Shown one piece after another: positions 23,311 through 35,267 of a stretch of 64,000 nucleotides of DNA. A program made the position numbers and the translations under genes. Under the pieces are notes generated by a model. That model was given only the letters and a program-made list of their open reading frames with translations. It was not told where the DNA came from and ran no database searches. Every line of letters begins with the position of its first letter. Within the stretch, counting starts at the first letter, position 1. The DNA is from Spizellomyces punctatus DAOM BR117 (Eukaryota; Chytridiomycota; Chytridiomycetes; Spizellomycetales; Spizellomycetaceae). Where the stretch lies: positions 62,001-126,000 of the forward strand of contig NW_015971546.1 in NCBI RefSeq assembly GCF_000182565.1. Reading direction: 5' to 3'.

Positions 23311-25347
23311 TTTTCTGAATGTGTGGTTTTCAGATGCAACATTCGCATGGCACTTATTAATCGCTGATAAACTCCTCAAAAAACTCTAGATGCAACGGAC
23401 ATTTTGTATTCAGATTATTAAAAAAGCAGAAAGGCATGTGGCGATTGTAGTTTCAAGCCTTATTTTCCACACATATACCTTGTCTTTTACTTGTGATGTG
23501 TTAAAATCGAAATATGTGCAAGTTGTGACATTTTCCATCATCTGGGCTACATTCCTTGGTACCCAAAAGGCCCTACATGTATTTTTTGGAGGGCGGCGTA
23601 CTGACAAGCCAAGAGGTTTTTCCCATCCCTGTCTGCCTTGAAATATAAGGTCATGGCACTTTGCGATCGCCAGTGTTACGGCCACGCTACGTAACGTACC
23701 TTTTGAGACTCTGGTGTTCAGTTGGTTCACAGACGCCGTCGTGCCTTACACGGTGCCTTAAGACGCAGCTAATCTCCACATCGCTACCCCTTTAAACCAG
23801 CCCAAGCTTAGTGAGGCAATGTCCCAGTCCCCTCTCTGACGTATTGCGATTTTGAAAAGCATTAGATGGGCTATATCGCTTTCATTATAGTATCAAAAAT
23901 CAAAGTATACAATAAAGGTCCATCCTATTGACGATATATAAAGAATTTCTTCGACCTTGCCAACGATTGGAATCATGCAAAGTGTAGCGTGTGGAAGTTG
24001 GAAGGTACCTGACATTAAATGATATGCTCAATTTGTTCGGTGATCTACTCGACAGGGGAGCAGAGACGAACAGGGCAAAATGAGGCCCTTTTCTCAGTCA
24101 CGTATTAACGGCACCCAGAAAATGACCCAGCCAACACACCCCAACACAAATTCAAGACACAATCATAGAAAAGCCAGTGACGACCCTCCGTGCTCGCGGC
24201 ATCCAACTGTCGGCATTTTCGGGAACGGCTTACTGGGATACACTTCTGCATACCAAAGAGGCGTTACAAGGCCGAACAGGTGATTGTCTGCTAAAGGTTA
24301 TCTTCGATCAGGATGCTGCATCGCATGTATGCGCCCGATACAGATTGCTGGCGGCTGCGGAGGAGTTCCTCTTCAGTTCGCATCCGGTCGCTCTCGGCAT
24401 TGTTTGCATGTGATTCATTGAACCATTTCTATCGCCTGCACAACGAGAGGACGCATGTGTCGCAGTTTATCGTAAAAGATTAAGACCCAAGTTAGGGATC
24501 CATTTATCAGGGATAAGTAAATGAAATGGAAGAGACGTCGATACAAGGTCCCTATGTGTTTCTCGTCTGTCTCAATTGCAAATCGAATACGTGCAGATGA
24601 GCTTGTGTATATCAGTCGGACAGGCATTGAAGCCAACGCAAGCAGAAATCTTTGTAAACCCGTCTCAACAGGGAATCTTTTAGAGAATGCGACATATATA
24701 TACATATAGGACCGATGAGAAAAAGAATAATCTCAAACTGTGGAATTGTTGCCTTTTGCGCCTGGTAGTAAGGGCCCGACCGCGATGGATAATGATCCTT
24801 TGTGCACGCCGGTAGATATAGACAGACAGTGCATCTTGGGTAGTGCTTACCGATGAGAACATGAGGGGTCAATCATCAGAACGTCAGGAAATGTCACTTT
24901 CGAGAGAAGACATTGAGCCCTTTCTACACTGATCAGGAGAATGCATCTCAAATGCACGGGCTACCATTCCCCGCAGTTTGGGAAAATGTCCGAAAAGCAA
25001 AAGACTCTTTAGAGAATTCTCGTATCATAAAGCGAGAAACCCTAGTGGATGCAAAGGGAATACGGAATGACACCCTCTGCATTGATTCCAAATGCTTCGT
25101 CCAGTTCTACTGTCCCTTGTCACGAAGTACCATCTCGACTTCATCTGGCGAGCAAATAACGGAATTTTAAATGAGATTAGAGAAATATATGGGACGTCTA
25201 GGAATACAGTACAAGACGCCCTAGAGGGCAGCCTAACCAAGTACTGTTTGTTTATATTCAATTAGTAGTCATGGCAACAGCATGACGCAACCAGTAGCCG
25301 ATGACTGGGTTTTGAACTGAGATCCACCTTCCCAATGCTGCCACGAA
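23311..25347. other. Intergenic stretch, no supported gene
   Basis: About 2 kb between two + strand genes. An open stretch around 24140-24420 on + reads as a plausible peptide and has a GTGATT-type donor near 24282, but no start codon, motif or matching acceptor could be fixed. Other frames are below 110 codons. A poly-purine/pyrimidine bias is not evident. Confidence 0.4.
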
Positions 25348-26440
25348 ATGGACGAAGCACACCATCACCCTCGCGCAAGTACAAGCGGTCCTCTTACGAG
25401 AGGCGCGGTAACAGGCAATTATTACACCCCGACAATAGAAGAGAAAGCCGTTATCGATAAAGCAAATAAGAAATTTGTCGCGACATGTATGTAGGTTTGA
25501 GGTTACAAGATCCCGCTGATTGAAAGTACAAGCTCACCCGAGTGGTACTTCTGTCCAGACGCAACTGGCATATTCTTAGGCATTACTGGTGGGGCGACGC
25601 TTGGTGAGTTGAGTTTGAAGCTTTGCCCTCTTCCCCGGGCACAACTAACTCTTTCGGCGGGCAGTGCGATATCGTAAAGTTCAATGGAATTCTATGCAAG
25701 GCCTATTTCTTATTATGGGCTGTACGATGACGGGTGAGGTGCTGGGCCGCAAAGGTGGGGAGGCTCGAGCACGAGAAGCGCTCTCCAGAGGCTTGCCTCC
25801 TGGTTCAAAGTTACGAGAACTCCTAGAGAAGAATTCCCGCGGACTGAGCATTCCGAAAGGTCCCGCTTCCCCCCCAACGGAAGGGAATAATGATTTTAGT
25901 CTAGAGGGAACAGTGCCGCCTTCAGTGTCGCCAGTTGCATTCCAAAAGGAGAATACGGCCTCTCGGCAAGGGTCTCAAGGGACGGCGGATGAGGAGAATG
26001 CGGTTGCGGATGGGAAAGTTAGTACGTCATGGGAGCAAATTCGTCGGAAACATTCAGGCCCTTCTAGTACCTGGGACCGTATTCGTACCAAAGGGGCAGG
26101 GGCGAATGCTTCCGAGACTGGCGGCTCGCAATCTGAACCAGAAGTTATGGATGATCTTGACGACCGCTACTCAGCAACATCCGACCCCATTATTCCGCGG
26201 ACACGCGACGAATTGCTAGAAAGCGAACGGAAGGGTCAAATCAGAAGGAACAACTATGGTGACTTGTCAGAACCAGTGGTGGCGTCGGTTGGAGGGAGAG
26301 GGTTGTTGGGACCTTACGGAGATACGGTCGCCGCTACACCAGCCGGCAATACATATATACCCCGAACGAGAGAGGAGTTGGAGGCTACGCTAGGAAGGAG
26401 GAATGTTAAGCGGAATGAATATGGTGACTTGGTCGAGTAG
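25348..26440 (+). CDS. Two-helix membrane protein with duplicated IPRTR/YGDL motif
   Basis: Three exons (25348-25490, 25533-25603, 25665-26440) give 329 residues. I do not recognise the family with certainty. Residues 45-110 hold TIEEKAVIDKANKKF, then two hydrophobic segments (around ATGIFLGITGGATL and MQGLFLIMGCTMTG) separated by a basic turn. The rest is polar and probably disordered. Near the C-terminus a motif occurs twice, IPRTRDELLE...RRNNYGDLSE and IPRTREELEA...KRNEYGDLVE, the second ending the protein. The helical hairpin plus a terminal Asn-x-Tyr-Gly-Asp is reminiscent of OCIA-domain mitochondrial/endosomal proteins, but this is only a resemblance. The exon 1 donor (TAT|GTAGGT) was chosen to keep the frame. 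Confidence 0.6.
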
Positions 26441-26625
26441 GCTCCCTGTACCCCTTGCAGTACGGTCGCTTCTATTACGCTTTTGGTAATCATGTACAAT
26501 CCACATTATTGGCTTCACCTATATAAACAATTACTCTTGTGGGCGCTTGTGAGATCACCAAGGTAGAGACCATTGACCTGACGGCGGTTCTGAAAGTATG
26601 AGATGGGTTACATTGGATAATAGAA

Positions 26626-28505
26626 TCATGTGTTTTTGGCCGCACCTGGAGAAGCATCTTTCTTGGCCGTGGGAACCTTGTTATCACAGTAATCCGAGGC
26701 CAACTCGGTCGGTGGCGGTAGCTAGAATGCATCAATCATGCAGTAATGAGTACCTTCCTTGTTTCCTGCGCGACCCCGTAGACAAAGCCTTAAAGCCACT
26801 GAAGCGCCTCGTTGCCCCAGGGAGGAAATAGAAAGCTTACAGTATCCAATCCCGCTGATTCGAAGTCGACCTGATTGACATCTTCTACCGCTCCAGCCGG
26901 GACAAGTCCAATGTTGCCGTCCAATTCCCCTATCCATGTATCATCTGAGGTCTTTTTGCGGATTAGGATCAAGTCGTCTTCACGGAAAGCAAGATGCCCA
27001 GGCTGCTCTGTAGTCGGATTATAATTTTGTGTCGCTCTATACAAGCTCGGAATTTCAATGGAAAGATTTTCCAGAGTCTGAAATAAACATTAATAAATGG
27101 GTACAGTCCAACGAGCTTATAAAAGATGATTTCATACCGCAAGGCTGGTGCTATCATCATCTGTTTTGTATGAGAATGCATCGGATATGTCAGAAAACCC
27201 AGAGAGTCTTCGGTCGATCTCAGCTGTCCGTCGCTGATCGGCTTTGAACGAGGGCCCATGATTGAGGTTGTCATCTTTGGCCCGTTCCTCCAACAGTAGT
27301 TTTGCCTGTTCCAATTCGTGCCTCAACGTATTCATTTCCTTCTCCCACCTCAGGCGCTCAGATTGCAGCGCAGCCGCCATATGCTGCTGCTCGCTCGCTG
27401 GAATGTTGCGGAGACTAGCGACTTGAGCCTGTAATTGTCGTTTCTCTTGCTGATGTTTATTTTGTATGTCCCGCAGTTTCGCGTTGAAAAGGCGCTTTTC
27501 CTTTTCTAATTTAGCTAGCTCATCCCGCAGGTGGGCAATTTCGAGACTTGGGGAATCCCCCTTTCGTGACGCTCCCATAATATTGACCAAAGACGACCGT
27601 TTGAGGACGTCATTTTCCTTTTTGCTTTGATCCTGCTTTTTGTCTAGCTGCAACAGAGTCAGAGACCATTGTGTAAAACACGAACATGAATACTAGTCGC
27701 GTAGCTCACCTCTAGCTCTACGCGCCCAAGCTTTTTTTCTAACACCTTCACCCGCTGTGTGAGGAATGCTGAGTGGGACAGTAGTGACGATTCTTTTGAA
27801 CGCTCTTCTTTTAGCCTGTCCTCCAGCATGCTGACCCGGCCACCCAATGTCGAGTTGTCAATGGTCAATAGTCGAACTCGCTCCTAGATTTCTTGTCAGA
27901 GCGACCAAGAAAGCCGTTTTGGCTGCGTGAAGTCCGCTTTACCTCACTCCGTCGAAGCTGAGATTCCAAAGAGTCGATCTGTTTATATTTCGCTTGCATC
28001 TGATGTTCCCATTCACCTTTTTGTTGCTGTAAGTCTCTAATCTATCATATACCATTAGAGCAAGAGTGGCGACAAGAGCAGGTTACCGTTCATACCTTGC
28101 GCTCCAACGCGTCCTTTTCAATCATCCACGCAGCATAGCTTGGCCTTTCATTCTCTGCTTCCCCCAAATGATCAAAAAAGTCGATGACCTTGCTCGATCG
28201 ATTAGATGACACGGACACGGTGCGGTTCTGCTCTCTTTCGGGAGAAAATGCTTGGAGATCGAGGGCTGAACGAGCTACAAAAGTCATACACGTTAGTGAA
28301 ATAGGAGAAGATAGACCCTGGTGAAACTTACTCTTTCTTGGAGTACGGGTATTTGGCGTGCCAATTTTTGGTGTTGTGGGCTTCCGTGGAGTGGTAACCG
28401 GGGACGTTGGCCCCGTCTCTGCAACGTAAACTAGTTCAACCCAACGACCATGTCCGTGCTGAAACGAAGACGCCCACCTCCAAACCGTGAAGCCCGTGTG
28501 AACAT
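26626..28505 (-). CDS. Coiled-coil protein with C-terminal SH3 domain
   Basis: A multi-exon gene. The first exon (28505-28478) encodes MFTRASRFG and joins to ETGPTSPVTTPRKP. A Thr/Pro/Lys-rich stretch follows (repeated TP sites, basic), as in microtubule- or CDK-regulated proteins. Then come a Ser-rich section and a long coiled coil (EIAHLRDELAKLEKEKRLF, ERLRWEKEMNTLRHELEQAK). The SH3 domain begins at YRATQNYNPTTEQPGHLAF and contains DDLILIRKK, DDTWIGELDG and GLVPAGAVE (ALYDY, W and PxxY-type positions). A 31-residue tail from the last exon follows. It is likely a cytoskeletal or endocytic adaptor that binds proline-rich partners. No specific family is recognised. It is divergent from PRP6, with 281 bp between starts. 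Confidence 0.78.
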
Positions 28506-28786
28506 TGAAAATAAATGGCACCTGCGGGTTTGCAGCGAACACGTCAGTTCTCTCGCTTCACCAGCGACTTGTTTCGGGAATTGGTGGTAGTAGATGACCA
28601 AAGTGTTCTAGTAAACTGCTTGAATTTGGTCCGAAAGCGATGACCGTGTCCGGATATAGTCACGTGAAAGGCGCAGTTTGATGATAAACTGAATTCTCAT
28701 TTATAACGGATATCAAACAGTGAACTGCAGATGGACTGAACCGTCTTACACTCGTTGATTTCCCTGTCACGTACAACCATCCCATC

Positions 28787-31549
28787 ATGTATCAATTCAA
28801 GCAGCTCGTTGTACCCGATTTTATGAACAAAAAACCTCCACCAAACTATATTGCGGGTTTGGGTCGAGGTGCAACAGGTTTCACAACTCGGTCAGATATC
28901 GGACCCGCACGAGAAGGACCTTCTGATGCACTGATCGAGAAGGCAAAAGCAGCAGCGGAAGGCAAAGGAAAGACCGACGATGATGAAGACGATGAGCGCT
29001 TTCAAGATCCAGACAATGAGACCGGGCTTTTCAATGCTCTGCCGTACGAGGCTGACGACGAAGAGGCCGACAGGATCTATGAGGAAGTTGATATGAAAAT
29101 GGACGAGCGAAGGAGAGCCCGACGTGAGGCGAGGGAAAGGGAAGAATTGGAAAAGTATCGAAAAGAGCGACCAAAAATTCAGCAGCAGTTTGCTGACTTG
29201 AAACGGGGACTTGCGGTGGTGTCGGAAGATGAATGGGCGTCAATACCAGAAGTGGGCGATTTGGTCCGAAAGGGAAAGAGACAAAAGAAGCTTGCTGACA
29301 AGTACACTCCTGTCCCTGATTCGGTACTACTGGGCGCATCACAGCAAGCGGAGCTTACCACATCGTTAGATGCGAAGCAACAGTTGCTAGGGGGACTGGC
29401 CACCCCTGCAACTGCTGACGGTACAATGACCGACTTTGTCCAGTTTGGACAAGCCCGTGATAAGGTTTTAGGATTGAAGCTGGATCAAATTTCTGATTCT
29501 GTAACGGGTCAGACGATTATCGACCCTAAAGGCTATCTCACTGACCTTAACAGTATCGTTGTCAAAACTGACGCGGAAATTAGTGACATCAAGAAGGCTC
29601 GTACACTTCTGAAATCCGTCATCACAACTAATCCGAAGCATGCACCGGGATGGATTGCGGCCGCTCGTCTTGAGGAAGTTGCAGGAAAACTGGGCGCTGC
29701 CAGAGAAACTATCGCGAAGGGTTGCGAAGAGTGCCCCACCAGCGAAGACGTGTGGTTGGAATCTGCGCGCCTAAATACATCCGAAAATGCCAAAGTTATC
29801 CTCGCACAAGCCATTCGGCATGTCCCACAATCCGTCAAAGTATGGATGAAAGCATGTGACCTGGAAACGGACGGGAAAGCGAAGAAAAGGGTTTTACGTC
29901 GCGCTCTAGAATTTATACCTAATTCCGTCAGAATATGGAAAGCAGCCGTGTCGATGGAGGAAGATCCGGAGGACGCTCGAATCCTTCTGTCACGAGCGGT
30001 AGAGTGTGTACCACTCGCGGTAGAGTTGTGGCTTGCATTGGCGCGGCTGGAGAGCTACGAGAACGCAAAGAAAGTTCTTAATAAGGCACGTCTTGCCAAT
30101 GCGACCAACCATGAGGTCTGGATCACTGCTGCAAAGTTGGAAGAAACCAATGGAAATGAAAAGGGTGTAGAAATGATCGTCCGTCGTGCGGTGGACTCTC
30201 TTCAGAAGAAGGGCTCAACATTAGATCGCGACCAATGGATCCAAGAGGCTGAAAAAGCTGAAAAAGAGAAATACATTGCTACTTGTCAGGCCATCATAAG
30301 GGAAACAATAGGAATGGGAGTGGATGAGGAGGACCGAAAAAGTACTTGGATGGAAGATGCCGAGAGCTGCATAGCCCACGGGTCAACCGCAACAGCACGA
30401 GCTATTTATGCACATGCACTTAAGGTGTTCCCAAACAAAAAATCAATCTGGCGAAGAGCAGCTTTCTTGGAGAAAGCCCACGGAACCCGCGAATCCTTGG
30501 ACGAAATCCTTCAACGAGCGGTGCGGTACTGCCCGCAGGCCGAGGTTTTATGGCTCATGGGTGCCAAGGAGAAGTGGTTGGCCGGTGATATTGCTGCCGC
30601 AAAGGGGATCTTGGAAGCTGCTTTTGCTGCGAACTCCAATTCCGAACAGATTTGGTTGGCCGCTATCAAGCTCGAGGTCGAAACAGGGGAGTACGACCGG
30701 GCCCGTATTTTGCTCAGCAATGCACGAGATAAGGCGAACACTGAGCGGGTATGGATGAAGTCCGCCCAACTCGAACGTCAGTTAGGCGCTGTTGATGAAG
30801 CTTTAAGCTTGTTAGCGGAAGCAATACGTCGCTTTCCCAACTTTGCTAAGCTTTGGATGATGAAAGGGCAAATTGAGCAAAGGGAGAAGGGTGATATTTC
30901 TGCCGCGCGAGATACTTACGCACAAGCGATTAAACAAGTACCAAAGTCCGCAACGCTTTGGCTGCTCGCGTCCAGATTAGAGGAGGGGGCAGGAGCGCAG
31001 ATCAAGGCTCGCGCAACGTTGGAAAAGGCGCGGATCATGAACCCCAAGGTTCCCGAACTCTGGTGCGAGGCGGTTCGCGTGGAACTGCGTGCAAATAACA
31101 ACCCTATGGCAAAGGCACTGATGGCCAAAGCGCTGCAAGAGTGTCCTAGTTCTGGACTGTTGTGGTCTGAAGCGATTCTCATGGAACCGCGGCCACAACG
31201 CAAATCTCGCTCCGCAGATGCGCTTAAAAAGTGCGAGAACGATCCTCTCGTCGTTATTACTGTTGCACGACTATTTTGGGCCGAACGAAAAGTAGAAAAG
31301 GCGCGAAATTGGTTTAATCGGGCTGTCAAAACAAATCCAGATCTTGGCGATAGCTGGGCGTGGTGGTTGAGGTTCGAGATGATGCATGGTCGTGAGGAGC
31401 AACAACAGGAGGTGGTCACCAAATGTGTTGCGGCGGATCCAAGGCACGGGGAACGATGGCAAACCGTCGCGAAGGATATAAGCAACGTCGGCAAGAATAC
31501 AGAGGCCATACTCAAGCTGGTTGCTGCACAGTTGCACAATACTATATAG
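28787..31549 (+). CDS. PRP6: Pre-mRNA-processing factor 6 (U4/U6.U5 tri-snRNP)
   Basis: A single exon of 920 residues, unusual among its intron-rich neighbours. The N-terminal PRP1 domain is clear ([20 protein letters not shown], then [20 protein letters not shown] and [15 protein letters not shown]). From about residue 270 to the end there are HAT/TPR-like helical repeats with recurring W-x-x-A-A/S-x-L-E units. PRP6 bridges U5 and U4/U6 snRNPs during tri-snRNP assembly in the nucleus, and the length matches the human protein (941). The homologous start is probably near [12 protein letters not shown] (28823). The ATG at 28787 adds 12 residues and is equally open. Confidence 0.95.
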   Translation: MYQFKQLVVPDFMNKKPPPNYIAGLGRGATGFTTRSDIGPAREGPSDALIEKAKAAAEGKGKTDDDEDDERFQDPDNETGLFNALPYEADDEEADRIYEEVDMKMDERRRARREAREREELEKYRKERPKIQQQFADLKRGLAVVSEDEWASIPEVGDLVRKGKRQKKLADKYTPVPDSVLLGASQQAELTTSLDAKQQLLGGLATPATADGTMTDFVQFGQARDKVLGLKLDQISDSVTGQTIIDPKGYLTDLNSIVVKTDAEISDIKKARTLLKSVITTNPKHAPGWIAAARLEEVAGKLGAARETIAKGCEECPTSEDVWLESARLNTSENAKVILAQAIRHVPQSVKVWMKACDLETDGKAKKRVLRRALEFIPNSVRIWKAAVSMEEDPEDARILLSRAVECVPLAVELWLALARLESYENAKKVLNKARLANATNHEVWITAAKLEETNGNEKGVEMIVRRAVDSLQKKGSTLDRDQWIQEAEKAEKEKYIATCQAIIRETIGMGVDEEDRKSTWMEDAESCIAHGSTATARAIYAHALKVFPNKKSIWRRAAFLEKAHGTRESLDEILQRAVRYCPQAEVLWLMGAKEKWLAGDIAAAKGILEAAFAANSNSEQIWLAAIKLEVETGEYDRARILLSNARDKANTERVWMKSAQLERQLGAVDEALSLLAEAIRRFPNFAKLWMMKGQIEQREKGDISAARDTYAQAIKQVPKSATLWLLASRLEEGAGAQIKARATLEKARIMNPKVPELWCEAVRVELRANNNPMAKALMAKALQECPSSGLLWSEAILMEPRPQRKSRSADALKKCENDPLVVITVARLFWAERKVEKARNWFNRAVKTNPDLGDSWAWWLRFEMMHGREEQQQEVVTKCVAADPRHGERWQTVAKDISNVGKNTEAILKLVAAQLHNTI

Positions 31550-31636
31550 CAGCATGTATATATACAAAACAAAAAAATAGATACAGCTTTTCAATTCTTC
31601 TTTCACTAGATTGTGTTATCTATAGAAGGTGCATAG

Positions 31637-32512
31637 CTACCAACTGGGAGGTAAGCCCACCGCCTTCTTCAATATCCTATGTGGATCCGTCATCACTCGT
31701 ATCGACTTTTTACCGAATTCCATTGGACTTTCAACACAATACGCTTGCCATTCGTCTATGTAAACATTGGGTTTGTAATTCCGCAAAGACAGTTCTTTCT
31801 CTACAATGCGCCGGGAGCTATCGTCGAGATTCGAATATAAACTCTCGCATAGAGATCGATAAATATTGCAGAGGTAAAACCGCGCGTGAGCCCATTCATG
31901 AAGCAATGTGGAGCGATCAGGGTGCACATAGGCGCAAATGTATGTTATTCGTGACCGAAATTGCGGGGTTGATAGAGCGCCTGTGGCTGATGCTGCTCCG
32001 TCTGGTGCTGTTGAAGGTTGTTGTCGGTCGACAGCCGCCGTACCACTATCATCCAACAACTCAATCATCAGTTTTTCAGCTTCGGTAGCTTGTTCTGTAT
32101 GCAAGTCTTGAGCCCAATTTGCCAAATGCTCCATGGGGAAGTTGACTCCTTTCAACGGTCCTTTCAACGTGCCCCCTTCATAAGCAACGTGCGGTCGACC
32201 GAGTGCAGCCCTTAGCGAGTTAGAATTTTGAAAGGCCAGGATAAGAACACCGGTTTCTGCATCAAGGGTTTTAATCGGTGGGATAAATACTGTATCAGAA
32301 GGAGCAGTTTTCAGGGCTTGCTGCTGTTGCTTCAGCAGAATGGCAGCTTTTGAGCCAGGTTTTGGTGGCTTTTTTGGCTTGTCCAACTTCTCTTTCTGAG
32401 GGAGTCTTCTCGCTGCAGCGAGCGGTACAGTGGTCGGGGAAGTTTCCGTATTTGGTATATGCTCATTTCCTATAGAGAGATGCTTGACCGATTCCACCAC
32501 GTTATCCGGCAT
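31637..32512 (-). CDS. Putative HEWAH zinc metalloprotease-like protein
   Basis: Intronless, 291 residues from the first ATG at 32512. The N-terminal half is Lys/Pro/Gln-rich (KPKKPPKPGSKAAILLKQQQ) and likely disordered. The C-terminal half is folded: ITYICAYVHPDRSTLLHEWA, then HARF, so an HExxH zinc motif is present as HEWAH after a hydrophobic strand. About 50 residues later, YIDEWQAYCVESPMEFGKK supplies Glu residues that could be a third ligand, as in gluzincins. I do not recognise the family and protease activity is inferred only from HExxH. It is divergent from the TMEM237-like gene, with only 131 bp between the two starts, and its tail lies 87 bp from PRP6. Confidence 0.62.
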   Translation of the reverse strand: MPDNVVESVKHLSIGNEHIPNTETSPTTVPLAAARRLPQKEKLDKPKKPPKPGSKAAILLKQQQQALKTAPSDTVFIPPIKTLDAETGVLILAFQNSNSLRAALGRPHVAYEGGTLKGPLKGVNFPMEHLANWAQDLHTEQATEAEKLMIELLDDSGTAAVDRQQPSTAPDGAASATGALSTPQFRSRITYICAYVHPDRSTLLHEWAHARFYLCNIYRSLCESLYSNLDDSSRRIVEKELSLRNYKPNVYIDEWQAYCVESPMEFGKKSIRVMTDPHRILKKAVGLPPSW

Positions 32513-32643
32513 GACCGTGAGTCTCAATTGAGACGTTGCCAACGACAAAATCGCGGTTGATTACGAGGCAATCGGACTGCGCCACAATCGACCAGGATGT
32601 TCACCTGGCTCTGGATGTGCCAAGAAACGATCAGTTATCAAGT

Positions 32644-34898
32644 ATGTCATATAAAGCAGCATCCCACGGTCAAAATCGGCATACATCTCAGGAAGATCTT
32701 GGGGATGCTGGAGCTCAAGAAGGATCATTCAGGATGGGGAGCGAACATGCAAGCAACTCCGACATCACAGGCTCCAGATCTAGGAGTCGGGGACGGACAA
32801 GAGAACAGCGCAGCCAAAAGGCACAAGAACGGGGGGAGTCTCGCGTTGGCAGACCAAAAACAAGAACCGTAAGAAAGTCAGCGGATGCTGAACGGGGAAT
32901 ATCGACAGAAGTTGAGACACACAAAGATCAGAGATCAAGATCCATTAGCGGAACAGATCAGCAGAATACCCGGAAAGAAAGGAGTGTTAAAAAAAATAAG
33001 TCCAGACTGGGCAGAAAGGCTAGAGGACAGGATGTAGAAAGCTATGTGGAATATCAAATACCCGAAGGTGGAAAGAAAGATCTGGACGATAATAGTGACA
33101 AGGACGCTAATGCAGTGCAGAAGAAGAGAAAGAAAGAGCGAAGAGAACGTAATATTGATCAAGGAGAAGATAATTCACCTAGTAAGTTTTATATACATTC
33201 ATTTAAGCGCAATACGCACGACGACAATCTAACGTTCGGTCAAGCATCACCTACCCCCGGACGACGAAGGTTATCTTCTGATAACCCCGCTGTCCAATCA
33301 ACGTCATCATTAGCATCGTCAAATTCCCGCAGACACATATCCGGCTCTGGAGAGTCCCTATCCTCAAATTCGCGGAGATTATCAAGGCATGAGGATGGAC
33401 AACGTCTTCACAGGAAACGAACAGCGAGTATGAGTGTAGGACCTACGCAATCTCTCAGCACAGGACACCGGCACCGCAGCAAACGGGATGATCGTAGTGA
33501 CAATGCCAATTCTCGTAAGCAGCATAGATCAGCTTCAATCGATCATTCGGGCAAATATACGAGTCCGACTTCCAAGACAGGATCGTCAATGGTTCAGTTA
33601 TCGCAGAGCGGAAGCCAGAGATCGTTGCACTCTTCGCGGCGAGGTCGTAAACTGCACCGCGAAGGCTCACTACAGATCAGATCTCCGATAACAGGTAACA
33701 TTCTCATCTTGCCATAATGCGGTATCATGTTTATCAATCTCCCCTTGAGATCAATATGTAACGCTCCCGATAAGTGAATTGCAAATATTGTCTGGCGAGG
33801 CTGCATTGGATCTAAATGAGGATGGAGGTATAAACTTTGAGACACCCACCCATCTGTCGCATCCTCGCATGCAGGAGATGGATGCAGTCTTCATTGAAGG
33901 TTTGAGTCTGCATTACGTAGGCATCGTATCATCGTTTGTCATTGACGTAAAGCCTTCTATGTAAAGAAAGGGGACGCTTCCGCCCATGGTCAAGCGCAAC
34001 CGCAAATATGCATGGGATTCATGACAAGGGAATTGATCTAGAGCATGGTAGAAGATGGTGGGAAACCAGAGATGGAATGTTATTGCAGTGGGCAACGGTA
34101 CGCACAGTGTTTATTCAAAACAGATTGCGCTATCCGACTATTCTGAATCAGATCTCACTTCAGTCCTTGCACGTTTCCATAGCTCAAATAACGCATCTCT
34201 TGCACGGCATATACGCAGGATTGTGCCTTCTCTCTTTGATCATGCTCCCATCGTTTTCGGCAATCAGTCCACCAGATCCATCGGTGTCAGCATCAGTCAT
34301 CATGTTCGATCCTACTTTTCGATTTGTAGTATCGTACTCAACGTACGCGGGTACAGTCAACATCGTGTTCAACATTCTTGCTACATTGGTTTTACTGGAC
34401 GTTTTGGATATCGTTTTTGGCTTGCGTGGACCTGGAAACCGGCGCAGATACGTATGGTGGAGAGAGAGAGAATCTAGAGTGTGGACTGCTCTGGGAGCCC
34501 TACTATGTATGTCAATTGTGACATCCGCGATCATACGGAACGTATCTGACCCATATTGTGCCATCTGTCTTCATTCGATAGTGTTCTTCCTCTCTTGGAT
34601 CTCAACGGTGCTTATCACCGCGCAGGACGATCGCTTGAGCCAATCTCAACAAGGGGTGGATCAAGGGCCTTACGGAGACCCAGGCTGGTGGGGATTGCTC
34701 CATTATGGTCCTTCTGCGCCGCATTATGTGATTAACGTGGGCCCCCATTTGCAGGTTCGCGTCAGCAGCAGCTCTCAACCAGGCTCTGTTTCTTTCAGAC
34801 CTCTCCAAGTGGAGGATCCTCAACTGCGTACGCGGAATATTTGGGATAGTAGCCTGGATAGCGGCTCAATGGATACGAGTGAAGGACATGTCGCCTAA
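32644..34898 (+). CDS. TMEM237: TMEM237-like ciliary transition-zone membrane protein
   Basis: Five exons (32644-33181, 33245-33694, 33750-33899, 33967-34097, 34164-34898) give 667 residues. The first 330 residues are Ser/Arg/Lys-rich and disordered. The junction at 33899/33967 creates DAVFIEERGRF, matching the VFVExxxRF element of animal TMEM237. WWETRDGMLLQWAT matches its W-T-T-R-D segment. The next exon starts the membrane part with HLLHGIYAGLCLL, followed by three more helices, giving the four-helix C-terminal domain of the family. In animals TMEM237 sits in the transition zone at the base of cilia. A hydrophilic tail of about 100 residues follows here. The first intron has a length divisible by three and a good CTAAC branch site; it could be retained. 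Confidence 0.72.
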
Positions 34899-35267
34899 CT
34901 ATGACGCGAACAAAACCGACAATGCTAGAACGGATCCAGCAAAGGAAATCCCCAACGAGAGAGATGCTACAATAAATACGGACCAGCGAATGGCACAAAC
35001 GTCTAATGGCCGAGACAATCAAGTCGCATGACGTGGTTGTAGAACGCACACCCGACTGTGATGGAATGACTTCTCGTGGGGCCGGTTCTTTCGGGAGATT
35101 ATTCATCTGCCTGCATGTTCTTTTTTAAGCCAATTGGGCATATAGAAAGTGTGTGGTGAAGAGTACCTATTAGATAACCTGCCCGTGTTTTGGCTACGCC
35201 GTTTCAATGGTCTCATGAATGTGTCAATGATTCTATGTAATGCACAATTCTCTATGCAACGCTAATG
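34899..35267. other. Convergent 3' region between TMEM237-like and SDR genes
   Basis: Tail-to-tail space of about 370 bases. No open frame with support is seen; it should contain both 3' untranslated regions. Confidence 0.5.

Noticed and set aside
24140..24420. Possible exon-like open stretch on the + strand
   Set aside because: It reads as plausible protein but has no ATG, motif or matching splice partner.
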